The notes under the pieces are model-generated. The model had not been told where the DNA came from, made no database searches, and worked only from the letters and a program-made list of their open reading frames with translations. The translations under genes and the position numbers were made by a program. From contig JAHFUZ010000006.1 in the NCBI GenBank assembly GCA_023264815.1, forward strand, positions 1-64,000: a stretch of DNA of 64,000 bases, read 5' to 3'. Positions within the stretch are counted from its first letter, which is position 1. Every line of letters starts with the position of its first letter. This DNA is from Arthrobacter sp. (GTDB lineage Bacteria; Actinomycetota; Actinomycetes; Actinomycetales; Micrococcaceae). Shown piece after piece: positions 18,261 through 26,885 of this stretch.

Positions 18261-19370
18261 TCAGACGTGCACTTCGAACTCCGTGTGCCCGTGCCGGACC
18301 CCGTTGATCTGCAGTTCCAGGGCGTGCATCCCCGGGTGGTGCACCCGGGTGGTCATCTGCCGGAAGGCATGCCGCTTGGACACGGTGCGGGTCTCGCCGG
18401 CACCGAGGGTGAGGGCCGCGATCTTGAACACCTTGGCGGACTGGGTACCGTTGGCTTTGACGTAGTGGACCACGTAGTCCACGGCGAGCCGGGCGTCGGC
18501 GGCGCCGGTGTTGGCGATCTCGAAATCGAACGCGAGTTCCCCCGGCAGCGCCACCACCTGCCGGTCGAGCCGGGGCGCCGTGACAGCCACCGACGCCGGT
18601 GCGAACCCCTGGAGCGCCAGAGCGCCCGGGTGGGCCTTCTTGACCAGGGTCCGCAGCCCGTGCCTGACCACCCACGCAGTATTGGCGTCCGGAGCGGCCA
18701 GCCAGCCGGCCGCCGTCGCCACCACTGCCTCCGGCGAGTGCCGGGCAAGATCGTTGAGGTGGTTTGCCACCGACCTGCGCACATACTCGGACGGGTCGCG
18801 GTAGAGGGCGTTGAGGATGGGAAGCGTCGCCTCGGGCCGCTCAACCAGCGCAGGGACCCGCACTGCCCACGGAAGGTAGGCCCGCGTGCCTTCTGAAGCC
18901 AGGCGGCGCACATGTTCGTCCGCATGCGAGGTCCAGCCGAGGATGCCGTCCAGCGCGGCATCGGGATCCCGGGCAAGCAGCCGGCGGATGGCAAATTCCC
19001 CCGTCAGCCGGGGTGTCAGTTCGGCCAGGAGCGCCAGGCAGTCGGCGAAGTCCGCTGCGGTGCCCGATTCAAGAGCCAGGGTAACGGCCGTTTCGGACAC
19101 CGGCCATACGATCCAGCCGGTGAATCCGGGGTCCGCCATGGCGGACCGGAAAGTGCCGGCCGCCGTGGGGTAGCCGGCTCCCGGGCGAAGGCTAAAGTCG
19201 GCCAGCAACGCAGCACTGACCAGATCGGTCCTTCCGCGCAGGCTGAGCTGGTCCAGTCCGGCTGCCGCCGTGGCCACGGCCGGCCACCGGGTGCCGGGAG
19301 CCGCGGCGGCCAGGATGCCGGCCATCGCGTCCACATTGCCGCGGTTGATCAGTTCGTTCATTGCGCCCAT
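18261..19370 (-). CDS. DNA alkylation repair protein (AlkD-like HEAT-repeat family)
   Basis: 369 residues. The middle of the protein is a series of HEAT-like helical repeats (for example DAALDGILGWTSHADEHVRR, VRRSVANHLNDLARHSPEAV, WVVRHGLRTLVKKAHPGAL), the architecture of AlkD-type glycosylases that excise bulky or charged N3/N7-alkylpurines by wrapping the duplex. About 110 C-terminal residues form a beta-rich domain (LDRQVVALPGELAFDFEIAN to GHTEFEVHV) found in the longer members of this family. It is a single gene facing a PAP2 phosphatase gene divergently. No strong ribosome binding site; ATG 19361 is an alternative start. Confidence 0.82.
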   Translation of the reverse strand: MGAMNELINRGNVDAMAGILAAAAPGTRWPAVATAAAGLDQLSLRGRTDLVSAALLADFSLRPGAGYPTAAGTFRSAMADPGFTGWIVWPVSETAVTLALESGTAADFADCLALLAELTPRLTGEFAIRRLLARDPDAALDGILGWTSHADEHVRRLASEGTRAYLPWAVRVPALVERPEATLPILNALYRDPSEYVRRSVANHLNDLARHSPEAVVATAAGWLAAPDANTAWVVRHGLRTLVKKAHPGALALQGFAPASVAVTAPRLDRQVVALPGELAFDFEIANTGAADARLAVDYVVHYVKANGTQSAKVFKIAALTLGAGETRTVSKRHAFRQMTTRVHHPGMHALELQINGVRHGHTEFEVHV

Positions 19371-19439
19371 CCGGTCAGGCTACAGGGATAGTCTTCATCT
19401 GAAGGAACTCTTTTATCGGCGCAGGGATGGAAGTCAGAA

Positions 19440-20231
19440 GTGGCAGAGCAGGCGGGAAAAACGGGCAAGGGCCCCCAGTGGTGGCGCATTTTCCACGACA
19501 AGTTCGTGGTGGAGGAACGCTACATGGAACCCGGCGGACGCAGGAACCTCTACCGCTGGGCAGTGATCCTGATCGGCGTAGGGGCACTGCTGTTTGCCGC
19601 CACCCTGGTGGCGGTGCTGCAAAGCGGCACTGCACCGTGGGGGCCGGACGAGCCGCTTCGGGACTGGCTGGTCGGCACCCGCTCGGAGACGCTCACGGGC
19701 ATCATGATTTTCCTGGCCGTGATCTTCGGTCCCGTTGCCTTGCCCATCATCGTGCTGGTGGTCACGGTGGCCTGGGGGTTCGCGGCCAAACACGCCTGGC
19801 GCCCCATGCTCCTGGCGGCCGCCATGCTCAGCGGAGTGGTGATTTCGCAGATCATCCTGCAGATCGTCAGGCGGTCCCGCCCACCGGTGGAACTGATGCT
19901 TTTCGGCGCCGACCACACGTTTTCGTTTCCTTCCGGGCACGTCCTGGGAGCGTGTGACTTCCTGCTGGTGGGAACGTTCCTGATCTTCTCGCGTCGGCAG
20001 AACCCCCGGTCGGCCGTGCTGGGCTTTGTGGGCGCGGGAGTGGGCATCGTGCTGGCAGCAGTGAGCCGGCTCTACCTCGGCTATCACTGGCTGAGCGACG
20101 CACTCGCTTCGCTCTCCCTGGCACTTGTCATCCTGGGGGCTGTCATCGCGGTGGACACGTGGCGGACCGCCAGGATCCCCGGTGAACGGATCACGGGGGA
20201 GCTGTCCACAGCGGACTCACCCCGGGACTAG
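19440..20231 (+). CDS. PAP2-family membrane phosphatase
   Basis: 263 residues, five to six membrane segments. The three phosphatase motifs are in order: RRSRPPVE (basic/RP motif, about residue 143), FPSGHVLGA (nucleophile-assisting His) and SRLYLGYHWLSD (catalytic His and Asp). It probably dephosphorylates a lipid phosphate such as phosphatidic acid or undecaprenyl pyrophosphate at the outer membrane face. GTG start with GGAAG upstream. It ends 45 bases before the convergent HspR-like gene. Substrate cannot be assigned from sequence. Confidence 0.88.
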   Translation: MAEQAGKTGKGPQWWRIFHDKFVVEERYMEPGGRRNLYRWAVILIGVGALLFAATLVAVLQSGTAPWGPDEPLRDWLVGTRSETLTGIMIFLAVIFGPVALPIIVLVVTVAWGFAAKHAWRPMLLAAAMLSGVVISQIILQIVRRSRPPVELMLFGADHTFSFPSGHVLGACDFLLVGTFLIFSRRQNPRSAVLGFVGAGVGIVLAAVSRLYLGYHWLSDALASLSLALVILGAVIAVDTWRTARIPGERITGELSTADSPRD

Positions 20232-20276
20232 GGCATGGCCACCGGGGAGGCCGTCCGCAGGATGCGCCTCACACTG

Positions 20277-20597
20277 CTAGGGCCCGGGGGATAACCGCGC
20301 GCGCTTCAATGCCCGGTGCAGCCTGGCGTTTGCTTCCTCAAGTTCCAGCACCATGGAGACACCGGCCAGGTTCAGTCCCTGATCCAGCAGTTCGCCGATC
20401 CGCAACAGGACGGCGATGTCCGCGTCACTGTATTGGCGGGTCCCGCCGGACGTACGCGCCGGGGTGAGGAGCCCTCGGGTTTCGTAGAGGCGGATGTTCT
20501 GCTGTCCGGTGCCCGCGAGCTGGGCGGCAACGGAGATGGCGTACAGCGCCCGCCCGGCGCGGGGACGTCCTACGCGTCCGGAGTCCGTGCCGGTCAT
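20277..20597 (-). CDS. MerR-family regulator, HspR-like
   Basis: 106 residues. MerR winged helix: YAISVAAQLAGTGQQNIRLY, then ETRGLLTPARTSGGTRQYSD, then a short coiled coil (DIAVLLRIGELLDQGLNL). No metal-binding cysteines and no effector domain, as in HspR, the heat-shock repressor of actinobacteria. It is divergent from an hsp20 gene, which supports control of that gene. The true dnaK-linked hspR is usually elsewhere, so this is probably a second, dedicated copy. Confidence 0.85.
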   Translation of the reverse strand: MTGTDSGRVGRPRAGRALYAISVAAQLAGTGQQNIRLYETRGLLTPARTSGGTRQYSDADIAVLLRIGELLDQGLNLAGVSMVLELEEANARLHRALKRARLSPGP

Positions 20598-20629
20598 GTC
20601 TGCTCCCTCAATTTCCCGGAAAAAGTCCC

Positions 20630-20658
20630 TTGCTTCAGTTTGGCACTGGTGCTATAAA
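20630..20658 (+). promoter_or_regulatory. Promoter of hsp20
   Basis: TTGCTT (20630-20635), 17-bp spacer, TATAAA (20653-20658): close to the housekeeping consensus in an otherwise high-GC window. It lies 78 bases before the Hsp20 start, in the region shared with the divergent MerR gene. Confidence 0.6.
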
Positions 20659-20660
20659 AA

Positions 20661-20682
20661 ATCTATATCCACCACCATAGAT
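20661..20682 (+). promoter_or_regulatory. Candidate operator of the HspR-like regulator
   Basis: ATCTAT-N10-ATAGAT is a perfect inverted repeat placed directly after the TATAAA box, over the expected transcription start. A canonical HAIR element (CTTGAGT-N7-ACTCAAG) is not visible, so the regulator may use this different site. Confidence 0.4.
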
Positions 20683-20735
20683 AGTTGGGTGGCGGGTATG
20701 ACTCATAACCAGTACTAATGCTGAAGGAGTGGGAA

Positions 20736-21161
20736 ATGATGTTGATGCGTACGGACCCGTTCCGTGAGCTGGACCGGCTGACCCAGCAGGTCTTTGGTAC
20801 CGCGGCCCGGCCGGCGGCCATGCCGATGGACGCCTGGCAGGAGGACGGCGAGTTTGTGGTGGCGTTCGATCTGCCCGGCGTCAAGATCGACACCGTGGAC
20901 CTGAACGTCGAGCGGAACGTCCTGACCGTGCGGGCCGAGCGCCTCGATCCGACCCAGCCCAATGTTGAGCTGGTGGCCTCCGAACGTCCCCGCGGTGTGT
21001 TCAGCCGCCAGCTAATCCTGGGCGACACCCTCGACGCCGACCGCATCAAGGCCAGCTATGACCAAGGTGTCCTGACCCTTCGGATCCCCGTGACCGAGCA
21101 GGCCAAGCCACGCAAGATCGAGATCGAGACAAAGGGCCACATGCACGAGATCGGAAGCTAA
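20736..21161 (+). CDS. Hsp20/alpha-crystallin small heat shock protein
   Basis: 141 residues. The alpha-crystallin domain spans about 38-130: [35 protein letters not shown], and the Pro/Gly loop and A-x-x-x-x-G-V-L signature as [16 protein letters not shown]. It is an ATP-independent holdase preventing aggregation in the cytosol. AAGGAG lies six bases before ATG 20736, so this start is preferred over the in-frame ATG at 20718. It heads a co-directional group with a J-domain protein and a protein of unknown function. Confidence 0.92.
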   Translation: MMLMRTDPFRELDRLTQQVFGTAARPAAMPMDAWQEDGEFVVAFDLPGVKIDTVDLNVERNVLTVRAERLDPTQPNVELVASERPRGVFSRQLILGDTLDADRIKASYDQGVLTLRIPVTEQAKPRKIEIETKGHMHEIGS

Positions 21162-21187
21162 CCGGTCCCGCCACCGGCCCAGTCTGC

Positions 21188-21233
21188 GGGGTGCCGGCAG
21201 CCCGCCTGCCGGCAGCCCGCCTGCCGGCACCCC
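21188..21233 (+). repeat. Triple GCCGGCAG repeat forming a hairpin after hsp20
   Basis: Three copies of the GCCGGCA unit at 15-base intervals. The outer copies form a perfect 13-bp inverted repeat (21188-21200 with 21221-21233). The unit is itself nearly palindromic, so alternative pairings exist. It probably works as a partial terminator between hsp20 and the J-domain gene. Confidence 0.6.
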
Positions 21234-21270
21234 TGTGCCATCCCCGTCCCCGAGATTCCGGGAAGCTCCC

Positions 21271-21633
21271 ATGACCAGCCAGCCGGACTACTACGGCGTC
21301 CTGCGGGTCCGGCCAACCGCCAGCCAGCAGGAGATTGCCCGCGCCTACCGGGCCCTGATGCGCACCCACCACCCGGACCTTGGCGACGGCGCGGCGGAAG
21401 ATCGCGGCGATCCGTACGGTGGCGAGTTGCTGCAGATCATGCAGGCCTTCGATGTCCTGCGGGACCCGGTACGGCGCACAGCCTACGACCGGAGCCGGAA
21501 CCGAACTGCGGTGGGCGACGCCGGCCCGGTGGCCATCCCGGTCCGGCGAGTGGACCGTCGTGCGGCGCCGGGCCGAAGCACCATCAGAATCACGCCGGTC
21601 CGCTGGGAAAGCGGACCTTGGGCCGGGCCTTAA
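21271..21633 (+). CDS. J-domain protein (DnaJ-like, truncated type)
   Basis: 120 residues. N-terminal J domain (about 6-72) with the HPD motif in MRTHHPDLGD, and helix IV ending LRDPVRRTAYDRSRN. No zinc-finger or substrate-binding DnaJ domains follow; the tail is basic (VRRVDRRAAPGRSTIRI). Such proteins stimulate Hsp70 ATPase for a specific task. Start MTSQPDYYGVL is chosen because it begins the J domain and GGGAAG precedes it. It lies between Hsp20 and an unknown protein, suggesting a dedicated stress-response group. Confidence 0.85.
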   Translation: MTSQPDYYGVLRVRPTASQQEIARAYRALMRTHHPDLGDGAAEDRGDPYGGELLQIMQAFDVLRDPVRRTAYDRSRNRTAVGDAGPVAIPVRRVDRRAAPGRSTIRITPVRWESGPWAGP

Positions 21634-21670
21634 AGGCAGGGCCCGGACCAACCACACCAGAGGAGCATCC

Positions 21671-22048
21671 ATGAGCGAGTGGCGTCGCTACGATTCCCAT
21701 CTCATTCCGGCGTTCCACGAACGCTTCGAACAGCGCTGGGGCAAGGGCACGGCCCCGTTCCTTGATCCCGAAGCCCACGAAGAGCCCGTTCCGCGGGCGC
21801 AGTGGATCAATCCCGCCACGGGGGCGGCGCTGGCCGTGGTGCCCGTGTGGACAGCGGATGAAGGCCAGCAGCGTTCGTTCGGCGTGTTCTACCTGCCGCC
21901 CGGCGGAGACATCTGGGTGCTCCGGCCGGGCTACACGGGGTACCTCGAACCTGCCGACGGTGACGCCGAACAGCTCATCACCCTGCGGAACGACGCCTTC
22001 CGGAAGGCTGTGGCGCATGCCAAGGAGTTCCTGTTCGGCTCACAATGA
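21671..22048 (+). CDS. Protein of unknown function in the chaperone group
   Basis: 125 residues, soluble, no signal or membrane segment; family not recognised. Aromatic- and Pro-rich stretches (FEQRWGKGTAPFLDPEAHEE, PRAQWINPATGAALAVVPVW, GGDIWVLRPGYTGYLEP) suggest a compact beta-rich domain, ending in a basic helix (LRNDAFRKAVAHAKEFLFG). AGGAG five bases before ATG is convincing. It follows the J-domain gene by 37 bases and its 3' end overlaps the convergent AAA ATPase gene by nine bases. Context suggests a stress or proteostasis role, which is inference only. Confidence 0.7.
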   Translation: MSEWRRYDSHLIPAFHERFEQRWGKGTAPFLDPEAHEEPVPRAQWINPATGAALAVVPVWTADEGQQRSFGVFYLPPGGDIWVLRPGYTGYLEPADGDAEQLITLRNDAFRKAVAHAKEFLFGSQ

Positions 22049-23182
22049 GCCCGATGCAGAAGCAGGGAAGCCCGGGCCGGGAAAGCCCGCGCCTGGAAAG
22101 CCGGGTCCGGGCCCGGGCGGCCCCTCCGAGCCGCTGCCCAGCAGGCTGCGGGTGAGGGCCTCGGCGTCGGCCATCAGGTCCTCCACCGCGGCGCTGAGGT
22201 GCCCGTCAGACACAGGCGCGTCATCCAGTGCTGCAGCCACCACCGCGCGGCGGACCAGTTCGCGGGCGAAGGACGCGGTGGTTCCCTCCGTCCGGTCCGC
22301 GGCGGCATCCAGCGCCGCCGGGCTGAAGGCAACCAGCCGGCCGTACAGTTCCAGCAGCCGGACCCGCTCGGCGTAGGCGGGGAGCGGGATTTCCACGGCG
22401 AGATCCACCCTGCCGGGCCGCTGCGCAAGCGCCCGTTCCAGCATGTCCGGCCGGTTGGTGGTGAGGATAAACGCGACGTCGGCATCGTTGTCCAGCCCGT
22501 CCATGGCGTCCAGCACTTCGAACAGCAGCGGCTGCGGCCCGTGCCCGAAGCTCCGGTCTTCGGCGATGAGGTCACAGTCCTCCAGCACCACAATGGACGG
22601 CTGGAGGGCCCGGGCCATCCGGGCCGCCTCGGAGATCCGGGCGAGCGACCCGCCCGAGAGGAGGATCGCCGTCGAGCCTTCACCCTTGCTGAGCAGATGG
22701 CGGACGGTGTGCGTCTTCCCGGTTCCCGGCCTGCCGTAGAGCAGGATGCCGCGTTTGAGGTGCTGGCCGTGGTCCCGGAGGGATTCCCGGTGCGTGGCAA
22801 TGCCCACGGTGTGGTCGGCCACCTTCTGGAGCAGCCCGCCGGGCAGGATGACGTCCGACGCCGGCAGGCTGGGCCGGTGGTGGAACGTCACCCCGGCCGT
22901 GCTGGGGCCGTACTCGGACGTCACCAGTGAAATGACCTGGCCTTTGAGGACGCTGTTGCTGTCCATCCGGAGCCGGAACTCCGCCAGCAGGACCGCCAGC
23001 GGGCTCCCGTCAAAGGTGAAGAGCCACAGGCCCAGCGCCACGGCCTGCCGCTGTGTATCCGGCCCCACGGCCAGGTTGGCGTAGTCGGGCTGGGCGAGCG
23101 GAAACTGCGGAAACAGCTGGGAATGCTGGACCATGTCGCTGACGGACTGGTGGTGGCGCTGGCCGCCCCCGCCGATGCCCAC
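22040..23182 (-). CDS. AAA-family ATPase with N-terminal adaptor-like domain
   Basis: 380 residues as called. Residues about 1-120 have no recognised motif. The AAA module follows: Walker A YGRPGTGKTHTV, Walker B SIVVLEDCDLIAE, sensor-1 FILTTNRPD and arginine-finger-like RPGRVDLAVEIPLP. A Pro/Gly-rich tail (PPGPGPGFPGAGFPGPGFP) ends the protein. In frame upstream of the GTG the codons read LCAARDPASRLVG, which looks like protein, and the next upstream codon group holds a TAG. A CTG start at the first Leu is therefore possible. It converges on the chaperone group; remodelling of protein complexes is the family role, the target is unknown. Confidence 0.8.
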   Translation of the reverse strand: MGIGGGGQRHHQSVSDMVQHSQLFPQFPLAQPDYANLAVGPDTQRQAVALGLWLFTFDGSPLAVLLAEFRLRMDSNSVLKGQVISLVTSEYGPSTAGVTFHHRPSLPASDVILPGGLLQKVADHTVGIATHRESLRDHGQHLKRGILLYGRPGTGKTHTVRHLLSKGEGSTAILLSGGSLARISEAARMARALQPSIVVLEDCDLIAEDRSFGHGPQPLLFEVLDAMDGLDNDADVAFILTTNRPDMLERALAQRPGRVDLAVEIPLPAYAERVRLLELYGRLVAFSPAALDAAADRTEGTTASFARELVRRAVVAAALDDAPVSDGHLSAAVEDLMADAEALTRSLLGSGSEGPPGPGPGFPGAGFPGPGFPASASGSL

Positions 23183-23306
23183 GAGCCGGCTGGCCGGGTC
23201 CCGGGCGGCGCACAGACCCTAGCAGCCCACCCTGACAGCCGCGCCCGGGGTATAGCATTCTGAGTGCTACCCGTTCCACGTTTTCACCGTACAAAGGGCT
23301 GACGCC

Positions 23307-24881
23307 ATGCATATTTCCGCCAAAGACCTGGCAGCCCTTATCCCGTCTGACTTCACGCTGGGCGTGGCCACCGCAGCCTTCCAGATAGAGGGCGCCCTCA
23401 CCGAGGACGGCCGCGGCCCGGCCGGGTGGGACGTATTCTCCGCCAAGGACGGTGCCATCGTGGACAACCACAGCCCCGCCGTTGCCTGCGACCACTATCA
23501 CCGCATGCCGGACGATGTGGCCCTGATGAAGCAGCTCGGCATCGACTCCTACCGCTTCTCGCTGTCCTGGTCCCGGATCCAGCCCAACGGGAGCGGCCCC
23601 GTCAACCCCGCCGGCCTGGCCTTTTACGACCGGCTCCTGGACGAGCTGCTGGCCAACGGCATTTCCCCCATGGCCACCCTCTACCACTGGGACACCCCGC
23701 TGGCACTGGACGACGCCGGCGGCTGGATGAACCGGGACACCGCCTACCGCCTCGCGGACTTCGCCGCCATTGCCGCCGACGCCTACGGGGACAGGGTTGC
23801 GCGCTGGTGCACCATCAATGAGCCGGCCACCGTCACCACCAACGGCTACACGCTGGGACTGCACTCGCCGGGCGAAGCCCTCATGCTCGGCGCCTTCCCC
23901 ACCGTGCACCACCAGCTGCTGGGCCACGGCCTGGCCGTGCAGGCTTTGCGGGCGGCCAGGGTTCCCGGCGAGATCGGGATGACCAACGTCTACTCGCCCA
24001 TGGTGCCCAACTCGATAAACCCGCTGGACAAAATCAGCGCCGGCCTCATGGACCTTGCGCAGAACCGGCTGTACGCGGACCCGGTCCTCACGGGCAAATA
24101 CCCGGACCTTATCCGTGCCGCGAAGTTCTTCAGTTCCTTCGACCACCCGGACGAGGACATGGAGATCATCTCCCAGCCGCTGGATTTTTATGGCCTGAAC
24201 TACTACATGCCCACCAAGGTGGCGGTGGGTCCGGGCGAGGGCGCAGTGCCGGCCAGCATGGCGGAGGCGATGGGCAGCGACCTGAGTGCTGCCGGCAACG
24301 GCGCCACCCCGTTCCATGTGGAGACGTGGCCCGAAGCGGACATCACCTCCTACGGCTGGCCGGTGAAACCCGAATATATGGCCGTTGCCCTGAAGGAGAT
24401 GGCTGAGCGGTACCCCAACCTGCCGCCGGTGATAATCACCGAAGGCGGGGCCAGCTTCGAGGACATCCTGGTCCGGGACAAGTCCACCAACACCACGTTC
24501 ATCCCGGACGAGCGGCGCCTCAAGTACCTCTCGGACCACATCGAAACGGCGCTTAAAGCCACCGGCCCGGGCGGTGATGCCGAGGCGGTAGACCTGCGCG
24601 GCTACTACGTATGGTCGCTGCTGGACAATTTCGAATGGTCCGCGGGCTACAAGCAGCCTTTCGGCCTGCTCCACGTCGATTTCGACACTCTTGAACGGAC
24701 CCCCAAGGCATCCTATTTCTGGTTCCAGGAGCTGATCGAGGAGCGGAACCTGGCGGCCTCGGCTGATGCCGCAGTCGCTCTCGCACTGAGCGCCGAGCCG
24801 GATTCGGCTGAAGCTGCCGACGCTGCCCGTGCAGGAGGGATTCCCGACGACGGCCTGACCGCCTCGGGTGCCTCCGCCTGA
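23307..24881 (+). CDS. Family GH1 beta-glucosidase
   Basis: 524 residues. GH1 barrel: N-terminal signature FTLGVATAAFQIEGALTEDG, acid/base E172 (WCTINEPATV), nucleophile E379 (VIITEGGASF; family consensus ITENG, so the Asn is Gly here) and YVWSLLDNFEWSAGY with the aglycone-site residues. It hydrolyses beta-glucosides in the cytosol; no signal peptide. About 50 C-terminal residues (AASADAAVALALSAEPDSAE and on) are an Ala-rich extension not part of the barrel. The gene stands alone; no transporter adjoins it. Confidence 0.93.
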   Translation: MHISAKDLAALIPSDFTLGVATAAFQIEGALTEDGRGPAGWDVFSAKDGAIVDNHSPAVACDHYHRMPDDVALMKQLGIDSYRFSLSWSRIQPNGSGPVNPAGLAFYDRLLDELLANGISPMATLYHWDTPLALDDAGGWMNRDTAYRLADFAAIAADAYGDRVARWCTINEPATVTTNGYTLGLHSPGEALMLGAFPTVHHQLLGHGLAVQALRAARVPGEIGMTNVYSPMVPNSINPLDKISAGLMDLAQNRLYADPVLTGKYPDLIRAAKFFSSFDHPDEDMEIISQPLDFYGLNYYMPTKVAVGPGEGAVPASMAEAMGSDLSAAGNGATPFHVETWPEADITSYGWPVKPEYMAVALKEMAERYPNLPPVIITEGGASFEDILVRDKSTNTTFIPDERRLKYLSDHIETALKATGPGGDAEAVDLRGYYVWSLLDNFEWSAGYKQPFGLLHVDFDTLERTPKASYFWFQELIEERNLAASADAAVALALSAEPDSAEAADAARAGGIPDDGLTASGASA

Positions 24882-24891
24882 CCGGTTGCGG

Positions 24892-25977
24892 CTAGAGCAG
24901 GTCCAGGACCTTGAGCTGCTTGGCCATGCCTGCACCGTCCGGCGAATAGATCCATGGCACCACCGAGGTGGTGTGGTCGCCGTCCTCGGAGTGGCCGCCA
25001 GCAAAAACTGACTCGCTGACTGACAGCTGCCGGATGGCGATCGCGGCCACCTTGTCCGCGTGGTCCTGGGCGAAGCCGGAGTAGATCTGCTCGTCGTGCT
25101 GGCCGTTATCGCCGATCAGGAGCCAGCGCATGTCCGGGAACTCCGTGGCCAGGCGTTCGAGGTTGCGGTGCTTGTGCTCCTGGCCGCTGCGGAACCAGCG
25201 GTCCTGGGTGAGGCCCCAGTCCGTGAGCAGCAGGGCACCCGCGGGGTACATGTTCCGGCTGAGGAACCGCTTCAGGGTGGGGGCGGCGTTCCAGGGCCCG
25301 GTGGAGAGGTAAACCACCGGCGCGTCGGGGTGCGCGAGGGTGAGCCGGTCCAGCAACACCGACATCCCCGGTGTGGCCATCCGGGCCCGTTCGCTGAGCA
25401 CAAACGTGTTCCAGAGCGCCAGGAAGGGCCGGGGGAGGGCGGTCACCATCACCGTGTCATCAATGTCGGAGACGATGCCGAACCTGGCGTTGGCGTCGAT
25501 CACCTGGATCAGTGTTTCCACGGGCTCGGTCCCGTCCGCCTGCAGGACGGCGGTGTGCCAGCCCGGAGTGAGCCTGACATCCACCACGGTGTCGATCAGG
25601 CCGCCCCGGTCGGCCTCGACCCGGGTGGTGACGTCACCAATGGTGATCTGCACGGCCGTGTACTGCACGGGAACGCTGGTGAAAGCCCGCCAGCCGCGGA
25701 TGTTCTGAGTGCCGTTGCGGGCTGCATGTTCGGCCCGGCTGCCGGGGAGCGGCTTCTTCGTCAGCAGGACACGCCCCAGGACCCGCACCCAGCCGGTGGA
25801 GGACCCGTAGCCCTGGTAGGCGATAGTCTGTGGGACAAAATTCCAGCGTCCGGCCAGGCGGAGGCGCACACCGTTGACGGCATCCGAAAGCCGGTGCGCC
25901 GCGCGGAATAGCTGCGTGCCGGCAAGCGGCGCGGGATGCGGAGTGTCCTGCGGTGTGTTCTGCGGAGCCCTGTCCAT
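24892..25977 (-). CDS. App1-type phosphatase domain protein (DUF2183)
   Basis: 361 residues. The N-terminal half (about 40-165) is beta-rich (NFVPQTIAYQGYGSSTGWVR; VADRGGLIDTVVDVRL-like strands). The C-terminal half carries a HAD-like active site with D-x-D-D-T in GIVSDIDDTVMVTA (about residue 175) and later YLSTGPWNAAPTLKRFL and LIGDNGQHDEQIY. In yeast App1 this domain is a phosphatidate phosphatase; bacterial members are mostly uncharacterised. No signal peptide. Divergent from no obvious partner; it ends 11 bases after the beta-glucosidase stop. Confidence 0.85.
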   Translation of the reverse strand: MDRAPQNTPQDTPHPAPLAGTQLFRAAHRLSDAVNGVRLRLAGRWNFVPQTIAYQGYGSSTGWVRVLGRVLLTKKPLPGSRAEHAARNGTQNIRGWRAFTSVPVQYTAVQITIGDVTTRVEADRGGLIDTVVDVRLTPGWHTAVLQADGTEPVETLIQVIDANARFGIVSDIDDTVMVTALPRPFLALWNTFVLSERARMATPGMSVLLDRLTLAHPDAPVVYLSTGPWNAAPTLKRFLSRNMYPAGALLLTDWGLTQDRWFRSGQEHKHRNLERLATEFPDMRWLLIGDNGQHDEQIYSGFAQDHADKVAAIAIRQLSVSESVFAGGHSEDGDHTTSVVPWIYSPDGAGMAKQLKVLDLL

Positions 25978-26043
25978 GCTTCCACTCTGCCACAGCGCAA
26001 CCGCGGGCCGGGCACCCCGGCGGTGCCGCCGTCGTACGTGACG

Positions 26044-26775
26044 TCAGCCCGACCCCAGGTACCAGCGCAGCGTCTCTGCGTTCCGTACGGCGTTCCCGCC
26101 GCCGTCGTTATTGAAATAGGCGAAAACGTCCAGGCCCGACGCCGACCATTCCCTGATGCGGTCCGCCCACCACTGCAGGTCCGCGTCGGAGTAGGAACCG
26201 CCGTACAGGTGCTGATGGTCCGGCCCGTGGAGCCGGACGTAGACGAAGGGCGCGGTGGCTCGCAGGATGCACGGGAGGTTGGCGCCGCTCATGATGCAAT
26301 ACGCGGCCCCGTGGCGCTCCAGCAGCGAAAAGACGTCCGGGTGGTCCCAGCTGGGATGCCGGAACTCCACGGCCACTCGGATCCACCACGGGACGGCGGC
26401 GAGGAAATACTCCAGCCGGGCGTCGTCGCGTTCCATCCGTGGCGGGAGCTGGACCAGCAACACGGCCCGCTTGTCTCCCAGCTCGTGCCAGCACCTGGCT
26501 ATCCGCTCCAGCCAGGCTTCCGGGGCGTACAGCTTCTTGCCGTGCGTCAGGCCGCGGGGTGCCTTGACGGACATGGCGAACCCGTCCGGGAGCCGGCGCC
26601 GCCAGCCCGCGAAGGACGTGTCCCGCGGCCATCGGTAGAAACTGGCGTTCAGCTCAACAGTGCTGAACCTGGCAACGTAATGCTGGAGCCTGTCCCGGGC
26701 AGGCAGACCCGGTGGGTACAGCACGCCCTCCCAATGGTCGTAACTCCAGCCGGAGGTGCCGATGTGAATTGCCAC
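26044..26775 (-). CDS. DUF72 family protein
   Basis: 243 residues. Family hallmarks: HIGTSGWSYDHWEGVLYPPG at the N terminus, FSTVELNASFYRWP, FAMSVKAPRGLTH, VLLVQLPPRM, AVEFRHPSWDHPDV and a YAYFNNDGGGNAV-like end. DUF72 proteins adopt a TIM-barrel-like fold resembling xylose isomerase-type proteins, with unproven function. The gene is divergent from the GH15 gene, which could be coincidental. Confidence 0.88.
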   Translation of the reverse strand: MAIHIGTSGWSYDHWEGVLYPPGLPARDRLQHYVARFSTVELNASFYRWPRDTSFAGWRRRLPDGFAMSVKAPRGLTHGKKLYAPEAWLERIARCWHELGDKRAVLLVQLPPRMERDDARLEYFLAAVPWWIRVAVEFRHPSWDHPDVFSLLERHGAAYCIMSGANLPCILRATAPFVYVRLHGPDHQHLYGGSYSDADLQWWADRIREWSASGLDVFAYFNNDGGGNAVRNAETLRWYLGSG

Positions 26776-26885
26776 GGCTACCTTGTGCCCTGCACGGGTA
26801 AGTGGATCATGGTCAATAGTTTGCCCCAGTAGTCTGCCCTGGGCAGTTTCCCCTGCGCATGGCGTCCTTGTGGCAGTGTAAGGTC

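Noticed and set aside
20598..20735. Canonical HAIR element for HspR
   Set aside because: CTTGAGT-N7-ACTCAAG is not present; only an unrelated ATCTAT dyad is seen.
21188..21233. Short triple repeat as a CRISPR array
   Set aside because: Unit is only about 15 bases with no distinct spacers; it forms one hairpin.
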